Of a stretch of DNA of 64,000 nt, positions 29,313 to 37,784 are shown piece by piece. Both the position numbers and the translations under genes were made by a program. Location of the stretch: contig NZ_CP116009.1 of assembly GCF_027941915.1 (NCBI RefSeq), forward strand, positions 4,402,001 to 4,466,000, written 5' to 3'. The stretch's first letter is position 1, and each line of letters opens with the position of its first letter. Origin of the DNA: Ramlibacter tataouinensis (GTDB lineage: Bacteria; Pseudomonadota; Gammaproteobacteria; Burkholderiales; Burkholderiaceae_C). The notes beneath the pieces are model-generated. The model saw only the letters and a list, made by a program, of their open reading frames with translations, was not told the DNA's origin and searched no databases.

Positions 29313-32300
29313 ATGAACCACCGTCCCACCGCCCGCGCTGGCCGCACCGGCATCCGCACCGTCATCGTCCAGATCTCGCGCAAGCTGCGCGCGACGTACC
29401 GGGTGCGCACCGGGCGGCTGTTCTCGCAACTGCTGGCCGCGCTGCTGGGTGTGTACTCGGCCCAGGTGTTGGCGCTGCCGCAGGGCGGCGTTGTGCAGCA
29501 AGGCGCGGTGACGATCAGCACGCCCAACGCCAACTCGATGGTGCTCAACCAGGGCACGAACAAGGCGGTGATCAACTGGCAGAGCTTTTCGATCGGGGCG
29601 GGCCAGTCGGTGCAGTTCCTGCAGCCGGGCGCCTCGTCGGTGGCGCTGAACCGGGTGGTGGGCGGTGACGTGTCCTCGATCTTCGGCACGCTCAGCGCCA
29701 ACGGCCAGGTGTTCCTGGTCAACCCGGCCGGGGTGCTGTTCGCGCCGGGCGCGCAGGTCAACGTGGGCGGTCTGGTGGCCTCCACGCTGAACCTGAGCAA
29801 CGCCGACTTCATGGCCGGCAAGTACACGTTCAGCGGCGACAGCGGCGCCAGCGTGGTCAACAACGGGATGATCCGCGCCGGCTACGTGGCCCTGGCCGGG
29901 GCGCAGGTGGCCAACGCCGGCACGATAGAGGCGGCGCAGGGCGGCTCGGTGGGGCTGCTGGCGGGCTCGCGCGTGAGCGTCGATCCGGTCGGGGCGGGGC
30001 TGGTGAAGTTCAGCGTGGACTCGGCGGCGGTGAATGCGGCCGCGGCCAACAGCGGCACGATCGTGGCCGAGGGCGGCCAGGTGCTGATGGCGGCGCAGGC
30101 GGTGGGCGACACGCTGGCGACGGTCGTCAACCAGTCGGGCGTGATCCGGGCCAACAGCGTGGTCGAGAACAACGGGCTGATCACGCTGAGCGGCGGCGCC
30201 ACAGGCATTGTCAAGGTGACCGGCACGATCGAGGCCAAGGGCGACGATGCGGGGGAGACCGGCGGCACGGTGGAGGTGCTGGGCGACAAGGTTGGCCTGG
30301 GCAGCGGATCGGTGATCGACGCCAGCGGGGATGCCGGCGGCGGCACCGTGCTGGTGGGCGGGGGCTGGCAGGGCAAGGGCACCGAGCAGAACGCTTCGGC
30401 CACGGCCATGGCCACCGGCGCGCGCATCCATGCAGACGCGGGCACGAGCGGCAACGGCGGCACGATCGTCGTCTGGTCTGACGGCCAGACGGCCGTCGGT
30501 GGCGAGATCAGCGCGCGTGCCGGCTCCCAGTCCGGCAATGGCGGCAAGGTGGAGACGTCCGGCAAGGACCACCTGACGATCGCCGACTCGGCGAAGGTCG
30601 ACGCGACGGCTGCAAATGGCCAGATGGGTACTTGGCTGCTCGATCCCACCGACATCATCGTGGCCACGGGCGGGGCGGCCGCGGTGGGGGATGTGGACCA
30701 GTTCGCAGATGCCGGAGCGACAATCACCATTGCTCCCGCTACGATCAATGGCGCCGGCGCGACGGTCTACCTGCAAGCCACCAAGGACATCACATTCAGC
30801 GATGCGGTCGCGATGACCGGGGACGGCGTGGGCCTGACCGCGCAGGCAGGCGAAAACATCGATGTCAACGCCTCCATCACCACCACGAACGGTGACGTCA
30901 CGCTGTCCGCCAACGATTCGGGGGCCGGCCTGAAAAGTGGCAACGGGCGCGTGGCGGTCAATGCCGCCATCAACGCCGGCTCCGGCTCGGTGACGATCAC
31001 CAACAACAACGGTGGCGGCGCGAACCAACTCGGGTCAAGCATTACGGCGGCCAGCATCGGGATCACGGGGACCTTGGATCTGACCGCTGCATCGGCGCTG
31101 AACGCCACCGTTGGCACCATCACAGCCCAGGCTATCAATGGCAGTGGGAACGACCTTTCCCTGACCTCTGTGGGGACCTCCACCACGAACTCGCTCATCA
31201 ACCTGGGGCACCTCACGACCGGCGCTGGCACCAACCTCAATGCAGGGAGTGTCGCCGCGGGGACCGCCAGCCTCGGCGGCAACGTCACCACCACCACCAG
31301 CGCGCAGACCTACACGGGCGCCGTGACGATCGGCGGCAATTCAACCATCAGCAGTACCACCGGCGCCATCGGCTTTGACACCATCGACGGTTCTACCGCG
31401 GGCGCGCAGTCGCTCACGGTGAAGACGAGCGGCGGGGCGGTCAACTTCGGCGGCGCCGTCGGCAGCACCACGGCGCTGGCCAACCTCACGATCGATGCGG
31501 CTGGCAAGGCGATCACGCTGAACACGACGACGCTCACCGGCACGCTGGACGTCACGGCCAGTTCGCTCAGTCAGACGGGCGTGCTGACGGCAGGGACCGT
31601 CCAGGCCAACATGACCGGCTTCTTCGACCTGAGCGCAGTAGGCAACTCGATCGACACCGTCGGTGCGATCTCGGCGGGTGGCGCTGTTCTCATCAGGGAC
31701 ACCTCGGGAACCCTTGCAGTCTCCGGTCCGTTGACTAGCGGCGGAACGGTCAACATCTACGCGCAAGGCGCCATCGCGATCGATGCGGCCGTCCAGGGCG
31801 CGGGCGCGGGCGTCGTAATCAATGCATCCGGAGCGACGGGTGACATCACCACCACGGCTAAAGGGACGATCACAGCGACCGCCGGCAGCGTCGATCTCAC
31901 CGCCACCCGCGATGTGAGGTTGGGCGCTGCTGTCAACGCCGCCGGGGGAACCACCATCGTCGTCGGCAAGGACGCCCTGGTGGGGAGCGCGGGCGGCACG
32001 TTCTCCACCACGGCTGGCATCACCTCGGGTTCGGGCACCTCCGTCTCGGGCCGCAACGGCGACGACACCTTCGATTTCAGCGGCGCGCCCGCGATCACCG
32101 CCGCGGTCGACGGCGGCGCAGGCACGAACACCCTCAAGGGGGCCAGCAGCTTCGAACTGACTTCGGCGGGCGGCGGCACGGCGGATGGCACGCTGTCTTA
32201 CGTCAACATCCAGAATCTGCAAGGCACAACCGCGACGACCTTCTACGGCAACGGCGGCAGCGTCGCTGGCACCATCACCGGTGGCTCCGGCGTCAGCACG

Positions 32301-35300
32301 CTGAAGGGAACCCTGACCAGTGGCGGCGCGCAGAACTACAGCAATGGCACGACGCTGGGCGGGCATGTGACGCTGGACACCGGCGAATCCACCGACACGA
32401 TCGACCTGGGAACGTTCGCGGGAATCGGGTCGGCCGGCAACCTGACGGTCACCAAGGGCAACACCAGCATCAAGGGCACGACCAGCAATGCGGGCCAGAT
32501 GACTTTCGGCGATGGCCTCACGGCGACGGGCAACATCGTTGCGGAATCCGTGAAGGCTGCATCGTTGAGCGTGGGCGGCAACATCACCACGACCAAGGGT
32601 GGCCAGCAGTATGGCTCCACCACCCTCACGGCGGCATCCGCGCTGAGCGACACGGGCAGCACGGCGATCGCGCTGGGCACTTCGGTGGCAGGCGGCGGCA
32701 ACAACCTGACGCTGGCGACCACCGGCGGCGTGAGCAGCACGGGCGACATTGCGGGCGTGGCTGCGCTGACCACCGGCAAGGGCACGAACCTGACGGCGCA
32801 GAGCGTCACGACCACCGGCCTGGCGACGCTGGGCGGCAACGTGACCACGGCGGGCACCGGTTTGACAGGCCAGAGCTACGGCGGCGGCACGACGCTGACG
32901 GGGAATGCGACACTGCAGGACACGGCCAACAACGCGTTGGTGCTGGGCGCGGTGGCAGGCGGTGGCAACGACCTGACGCTGACGACGACTGGGGGTGTGG
33001 ACGCCGGTGTGGTGGCTGGCGTGGCGGCACTGACGACCAGCGCGGGCACGAACCTGAATGCCACCAGCGTGACCGTCACTGGCGCGGCGGCGCTGGGCGG
33101 CAACGTGACGGCCACGACGGGCAACGTGAGCTTCGGCTCCACGACGCTGAACAGCAACGCCACGGTTTCTGCCAACGCTGGCGCCGGCACGATCGGGCTG
33201 GGGACGGTGACGGGCAACGCCAAGGACCTGACGCTGACTGGCCTGGCCAGCACTAGCGGCATCATCGGCGGCGGTGCCATCCTGGCCAACCAGCTGACGA
33301 CGACGGGCGCGGTGACGGGTACCAGCGTGAGCGTCACGGGCGCGGCAATGCTGGGCGGCAACGTGACTGCGACGATAGGCAACGTAAGTTTTGATTCGAC
33401 CACGCTGGACAGCAATGCCACGGTTTCTGCCAACGCTGGCGCCGGCACGATCGGGCTGGGTGCGGTGACAGGCAACAGCAAGGACCTGATGCTCACGGGT
33501 GCGGCCACCACCAGCGGCATCACCGGTGTCAACGTGCTCACGGGGAACCGGTCGCTGACCACCACGGGCGCGGTGACGGCCACCAGCGTGGCGGTCGCGG
33601 GCGTGGCCACGCTGGGCGGCAACGTCACGACCACGGACGCGGCCGGCCAAGTCTACAGCGGCGGCACGGTGGTGAACGCCGACCTCACGCTGGACGCCGG
33701 GGCGGCCAACCCGATCAAGCTGGGCGCGGTGACGGGCAATAGCAAGGACCTGACGCTCACGGGCGCGGCCACCACCAGCGGGATTACCGGTGTCGACGTG
33801 CTCACGGCGAACCAGTCGCTGACGACCACGGGCGCAGTCACGGCCAACAGCGTGGCGGTCACTGGCGCGGCCACGCTGGGCGGCAATGTCACGGCGAGCA
33901 CGGGCAACCTGAGCTTCGGCTCGACGGTGCTCAATGCGGACCTGACGCTCAGCGCCAATGGCGGGCTGGGCGCGATCGGCACCGGTGTGGTGACCGGCAA
34001 TTTGAAGGACCTGACGCTGACCGGCGTGACGACCCTGTCCACGGTCACGAACGTCGACGTTCTCTCCGCCAGCCAACTGACCACCACCGGGGCCCTGTCC
34101 GCCGGCAGCGTGAATGTCACTGGCGCGGCCACACTGGGCGGCAACGTCACGGCCAGCACGGGCAACCTGAGCTTCGGCTCGACAGTGCTCAACGCGGACC
34201 TGACGCTCAGCGCCAATGGCGGGCTGGGCGCGATTGGCACCGGTGCGGTCACTGGCAATGCGAGGAACCTGACGCTGACCGGCGTTGCAACCACGGGCGC
34301 GATCACCGGCGCCGGCGTGCTCACGGCCAACCGGTCGCTGACCACCACGGGCGCGGTGACGGCCACCAGCGTGGCGGTCGCGGGCGTGGCCACGCTAGGC
34401 GGCAACGTCACGACCACGGACGCGGCCGGCCAGGTCTACAGCGGCGGCACGGTGCTGAACGCCGACCTCACGCTGGACGCCGGGGCGGCCAACCCGATCA
34501 AGCTGGGCGCGGTGACGGGCAACAGCAAGGACCTGACGCTCACGGGTGCAGCCACCACCAGCGGCATCACCGGTGTCGACGTGCTCACGGCGAACCAGTC
34601 GCTGACCACCACGGGCGCAGTCACGGCCAACAGCGTGAACGTGGGCGGCGCGGCGAGCCTGGGCGGCAATGTCACCACCTCGGGCGACCAGACCTACGGC
34701 AGCCTGACGCTGAACGCTCCGGCAGTTGCGCTGGATGCGGGTGCGGCCAAGAGGATCAGCACGGGTGCGATCACCGGCGGTGGCAACAACCTGACGCTGA
34801 CGGGCAAGGCCACGCTGGGCACGAGCTCGGGCATCGGTGCGCTGGTGGCCAACCAGACGCTGGACACCACGGGTGACCTGGGCGCGGTGAGCGTGGCGGT
34901 GGCGGGTGCGACGACGCTGGGCGGCGATGTGACGACCACGGGCACTGCAGGTCAGACCTACACCGGCGGCACGACCCTGGGCGCGAACGTGACGCTGGCC
35001 TCGGGCGCGGGAGTCAACGAAATCAAGCTCGGTGCAGTCACCGGTGCCGGCAAGAACCTGACGGTGACCAGCGGCGACACGACCATCGCCAGCACGTTTA
35101 GCGATCTGGGCGTGCTGTCGGTGACCCATGGGCTGAAGACGGGCGGCAACATCGGCGCAACCAGCGTGACGGCGGGTGCGACGACGCTGGGCGGCGACGT
35201 GACGACCAGCGCAGGACAGACCTATGGATTCACCACGCTGGAAGCCGGAGTCACCCTGAGCGACACGGCCGACACGGCACTCAGCCTGGGCAACGTGACC

Positions 35301-37604
35301 GGGGGTGCCAACAGCCTGACGCTCACCAGCAAGGGCGGGGTGACGGCCGGCACGGTTGATGTGGCCGGGCTGACCACCAGCGTCGGCACGAAGCTCTCGG
35401 CCAAGAGCGTGACGACCACTGGCACGGCCTCGCTGGGCGGCGACGTGACGACGACGGCGGGCCAGACCTACAAGGCGACGACGACACTGACGGCCAGCGT
35501 GACGCTCATGGACACGGCCGACACGGCGATCAGCCTCGGCGATCTCGCCGGCGGCGGCAAGGACCTGACCTTGACCACCAAGGGCGGCGTCGTGGCAGCT
35601 TCGATCGACAACGTCAACAACCTGGAGCAGACCAACGGCGGACTCGAGGTCACCGGCTTTGTCGGCACGCTGGGTGACATCGACGTCGCGGGTGCACTGG
35701 GTGTCGGCGGGATCCTCTCCACCGTGAATCTCAGCGCCAATAGCGCCAACCTGACGGGCAACGCCAACGCCACGGGTGCGGTCAGGACCACCGGGTCGCT
35801 GTCCACCGGTGGCACCCTGGCCGCCGACTCGATCGACGCCGGCAGCAGTGCGAGCTTCGGTGGCGCTGTCACGGTCACCGGTGCGCTGAAGACGGGCACG
35901 ACGCTGACCACGGCGGGCGGCGCCGACATCTCCGCGGGTAGCCTGGCGGCAACCGGGGCGGCGAGCCTGGGAGGCAATGTGACCACCGCCACCACCCAGA
36001 ACTACAACGGCGGGCTGACGCTGACGGCGGCCTCCACGCTTTCCAGCACCGGCAACGGAAACATCACGGTACTGACGGGGCTCACCGGCAACGGCAACAA
36101 CCTGACGATCGCCTCGTCCGGCACCGCGTCCATCGCCAACGCCACCGGCATCGGCACCTTCACCGCCGGCACCAACGGCACCACCAGCGGCGCCATCACC
36201 GCGGCGGTCTACAACCTGAACGGCGGCACGGTCGATGCGACGTTCGGCGCCGGTACGCTGAACCAGGTCAGCGGCACGACGCTGCTGAACGGTGCCACGA
36301 GCGCGGGCGCCGTCAACGTGAGCGGCGGCACCCTCAAGCTGGGCTCGACCAACCGCCTGGCCGACAGCGCTACCGTCACGGTGGGCGTCGTTGGGACGCT
36401 GGATCTCGACGGCTACACCGACACCGTCGCCACCGCCAACCTGGCCGGCACGCTGGCCGGCGCCGGCAAGCTGACGGCCGCCACGTACAACCTGAACGGC
36501 GGCACCGTCAACGCCAACCTGGGCGCGGGGACCCTGAACCAGGTGGGCGGCACCAGCACGCTGAACGGCACGTCGGACGCGACCACGGTCAACGTCAACG
36601 GCGGTACGCTGCAACTGGGCAACGCGGCCAACCGGCTGGCCAGCGCCACCACGGTGGCGATCGGCGGCGGCGCCACGCTGAACACCGGCGCGGCAGCCCA
36701 GAAGTTCGCCGCCGCGGCGATCACCAACAACGGCACGCTGACGACCGGTGGCGCGCTCGAAGCGGCCAGCATCACCAGCGCCGGCACGGCAACGTTCGGC
36801 GGCAACGTCAAGACCACCGGCGCCCAGAGCTACACCGGCGCGCTGGCCACGGCGGCGAATTCCACGCTCGAGGCCGGCGGCAGCCTGACGGCTGGCAACG
36901 CGACCATCGGCGACGGCACCACCCTGCGCCTGAACGGCGCCGGCACGATCGACGTGGCGGGCAACTACGCCGGCGCGGTGAAGGTCGATGGCGGCGCCAC
37001 CAGCGTGACGCTGGCGGACACCAGCGCCGCCACGCCGTTCGTCATCAACCAGATGACGGTGGCCCCGAGCGCCAACGTGACGCTGAACTCCGCCGGCGCG
37101 CTGACGGTCGACGCGGCCAACTTCTCGCAGGTGGCCAAGCTGGACGTCAAGGTGAGCAAGGGTGACGCGACGTTCCTGAACTCCTCGACCACGCGCGGCG
37201 GGCAATCCGGCGTGCTGGCCACCGGCGGCATCACGATGCAGGTGGACGAGGGCAACGTGAACACGCAGGCCGATCCGATGTGGGTCAACCCGGCCACGCC
37301 CAACCTGAGCGTCACCATCACGGGCGCCTTCAAGGCCTGGCTGGCCGGCAACGTCAGCTCCGACGCGGTCACGCGCCGGATCCTGTCGGATGCGCAGGAC
37401 GGCGTGGGCGCGAGCCGGGCCGAGATGGTGCGCGAGTTCCTGCACGAGCTGAAGCGCAACGTCGGCGTTGGTGCGGTGGAGGACCTGGTGCTGTTCGGCG
37501 GCATCGACATGGAAGGCATCACCGCGCCGCTGAACTTCAGCAACCTGGCGGTGCGGCTGCCCAAGTGCGCGGGCGAGCAGGCCAACTCGCAGCAGTGCAA
37601 CTGA
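29313..37604 (+). CDS. TpsA exoprotein: filamentous haemagglutinin/HMW-type adhesin
   Basis: 2763 residues. A long N-terminal signal with a basic extension (~1-54, ending LLGVYSAQVLA) precedes the TPS secretion domain (~55-300), with LPQGGVVQQGAVTI, MVLNQGTNKAVINWQSFSIGAG and VFLVNPAGVLFAPGAQVNVGGLVAST. Next come SGNGGKVETSG and MGTWLLDPTDIIV, a module seen in many FHA-like proteins. Residues ~560-2500 are Gly/Thr/Ala-rich beta-helix repeats with recurring LGGNVTT and LTLTG units. One segment, GDDTFDFSG...GGAGTNTLKG, resembles calcium-binding RTX repeats. The ~100-residue end contains the only two cysteines of the protein in KCAGEQANSQQCN. Probable role: surface adhesin or biofilm protein secreted by the preceding TpsB. 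The exact ligand is unknown. Confidence 0.9.
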   Translation: MNHRPTARAGRTGIRTVIVQISRKLRATYRVRTGRLFSQLLAALLGVYSAQVLALPQGGVVQQGAVTISTPNANSMVLNQGTNKAVINWQSFSIGAGQSVQFLQPGASSVALNRVVGGDVSSIFGTLSANGQVFLVNPAGVLFAPGAQVNVGGLVASTLNLSNADFMAGKYTFSGDSGASVVNNGMIRAGYVALAGAQVANAGTIEAAQGGSVGLLAGSRVSVDPVGAGLVKFSVDSAAVNAAAANSGTIVAEGGQVLMAAQAVGDTLATVVNQSGVIRANSVVENNGLITLSGGATGIVKVTGTIEAKGDDAGETGGTVEVLGDKVGLGSGSVIDASGDAGGGTVLVGGGWQGKGTEQNASATAMATGARIHADAGTSGNGGTIVVWSDGQTAVGGEISARAGSQSGNGGKVETSGKDHLTIADSAKVDATAANGQMGTWLLDPTDIIVATGGAAAVGDVDQFADAGATITIAPATINGAGATVYLQATKDITFSDAVAMTGDGVGLTAQAGENIDVNASITTTNGDVTLSANDSGAGLKSGNGRVAVNAAINAGSGSVTITNNNGGGANQLGSSITAASIGITGTLDLTAASALNATVGTITAQAINGSGNDLSLTSVGTSTTNSLINLGHLTTGAGTNLNAGSVAAGTASLGGNVTTTTSAQTYTGAVTIGGNSTISSTTGAIGFDTIDGSTAGAQSLTVKTSGGAVNFGGAVGSTTALANLTIDAAGKAITLNTTTLTGTLDVTASSLSQTGVLTAGTVQANMTGFFDLSAVGNSIDTVGAISAGGAVLIRDTSGTLAVSGPLTSGGTVNIYAQGAIAIDAAVQGAGAGVVINASGATGDITTTAKGTITATAGSVDLTATRDVRLGAAVNAAGGTTIVVGKDALVGSAGGTFSTTAGITSGSGTSVSGRNGDDTFDFSGAPAITAAVDGGAGTNTLKGASSFELTSAGGGTADGTLSYVNIQNLQGTTATTFYGNGGSVAGTITGGSGVSTLKGTLTSGGAQNYSNGTTLGGHVTLDTGESTDTIDLGTFAGIGSAGNLTVTKGNTSIKGTTSNAGQMTFGDGLTATGNIVAESVKAASLSVGGNITTTKGGQQYGSTTLTAASALSDTGSTAIALGTSVAGGGNNLTLATTGGVSSTGDIAGVAALTTGKGTNLTAQSVTTTGLATLGGNVTTAGTGLTGQSYGGGTTLTGNATLQDTANNALVLGAVAGGGNDLTLTTTGGVDAGVVAGVAALTTSAGTNLNATSVTVTGAAALGGNVTATTGNVSFGSTTLNSNATVSANAGAGTIGLGTVTGNAKDLTLTGLASTSGIIGGGAILANQLTTTGAVTGTSVSVTGAAMLGGNVTATIGNVSFDSTTLDSNATVSANAGAGTIGLGAVTGNSKDLMLTGAATTSGITGVNVLTGNRSLTTTGAVTATSVAVAGVATLGGNVTTTDAAGQVYSGGTVVNADLTLDAGAANPIKLGAVTGNSKDLTLTGAATTSGITGVDVLTANQSLTTTGAVTANSVAVTGAATLGGNVTASTGNLSFGSTVLNADLTLSANGGLGAIGTGVVTGNLKDLTLTGVTTLSTVTNVDVLSASQLTTTGALSAGSVNVTGAATLGGNVTASTGNLSFGSTVLNADLTLSANGGLGAIGTGAVTGNARNLTLTGVATTGAITGAGVLTANRSLTTTGAVTATSVAVAGVATLGGNVTTTDAAGQVYSGGTVLNADLTLDAGAANPIKLGAVTGNSKDLTLTGAATTSGITGVDVLTANQSLTTTGAVTANSVNVGGAASLGGNVTTSGDQTYGSLTLNAPAVALDAGAAKRISTGAITGGGNNLTLTGKATLGTSSGIGALVANQTLDTTGDLGAVSVAVAGATTLGGDVTTTGTAGQTYTGGTTLGANVTLASGAGVNEIKLGAVTGAGKNLTVTSGDTTIASTFSDLGVLSVTHGLKTGGNIGATSVTAGATTLGGDVTTSAGQTYGFTTLEAGVTLSDTADTALSLGNVTGGANSLTLTSKGGVTAGTVDVAGLTTSVGTKLSAKSVTTTGTASLGGDVTTTAGQTYKATTTLTASVTLMDTADTAISLGDLAGGGKDLTLTTKGGVVAASIDNVNNLEQTNGGLEVTGFVGTLGDIDVAGALGVGGILSTVNLSANSANLTGNANATGAVRTTGSLSTGGTLAADSIDAGSSASFGGAVTVTGALKTGTTLTTAGGADISAGSLAATGAASLGGNVTTATTQNYNGGLTLTAASTLSSTGNGNITVLTGLTGNGNNLTIASSGTASIANATGIGTFTAGTNGTTSGAITAAVYNLNGGTVDATFGAGTLNQVSGTTLLNGATSAGAVNVSGGTLKLGSTNRLADSATVTVGVVGTLDLDGYTDTVATANLAGTLAGAGKLTAATYNLNGGTVNANLGAGTLNQVGGTSTLNGTSDATTVNVNGGTLQLGNAANRLASATTVAIGGGATLNTGAAAQKFAAAAITNNGTLTTGGALEAASITSAGTATFGGNVKTTGAQSYTGALATAANSTLEAGGSLTAGNATIGDGTTLRLNGAGTIDVAGNYAGAVKVDGGATSVTLADTSAATPFVINQMTVAPSANVTLNSAGALTVDAANFSQVAKLDVKVSKGDATFLNSSTTRGGQSGVLATGGITMQVDEGNVNTQADPMWVNPATPNLSVTITGAFKAWLAGNVSSDAVTRRILSDAQDGVGASRAEMVREFLHELKRNVGVGAVEDLVLFGGIDMEGITAPLNFSNLAVRLPKCAGEQANSQQCN
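33548..33854 (+). repeat. TpsA long direct repeat, copy 1
   Basis: About 307 bp nearly identical to 34331-34637, exactly 783 bp (261 codons) apart, so the frame is kept. The block encodes RSLTTTGAVTATSVAVAGVATLGG... through TGVDVLTANQ. Units of ~86-88 residues recur three times per 261-codon block, so this is a higher-order duplication. Confidence 0.85.
34331..34637 (+). repeat. TpsA long direct repeat, copy 2
   Basis: Second copy of the 307-bp block. Differences from copy 1 are a few scattered substitutions, mostly synonymous, plus one replacing Val with Leu. Such high identity implies a recent duplication or gene conversion, and a site where repeat number could change by recombination. Confidence 0.85.
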
Positions 37605-37621
37605 CGGACGTTCGTCCGGCT

Positions 37622-37656
37622 CATGCAAAGGGGGCGCTTCGGCGCCCCTTTGCATG
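37622..37656 (+). terminator. Stem-loop terminator after tpsA
   Basis: CATGCAAAGGGG-(G)-CGC pairs with GCGCCCCTTTGCATG around a TTCG tetraloop, a ~15-bp stem with one bulged G. It starts 18 bp after the tpsA stop. The UUCG loop makes it very stable. It is the likely end of the TPS operon; a T-rich tail is lacking outside the stem. Confidence 0.75.
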
Positions 37657-37784
37657 GTCATCGGCGACGTGATTGGCGCGGGCACCACACACGGTTCGCA
37701 GGGCGCGCCATCCCGTGAATTCCTGCGCCGCCGCTGGCTGGCTGCTGGGAACGGCAGAGCTTAAACTCGGCTCAACCCGCCCGC

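Noticed and set aside
33100..34700. Direct repeats that could be mistaken for a CRISPR array
   Set aside because: Units are long, in frame, coding, contiguous and part of the TpsA beta-helix; there are no short identical repeats with unique spacers and no cas genes.
34395..37688. Long open frames antisense to tpsA (about 600-1100 codons each)
   Set aside because: They mirror the Gly/Thr/Ala repeats of tpsA, lack signals or known domains, and tpsA has a clear TPS signal and secretion domain.
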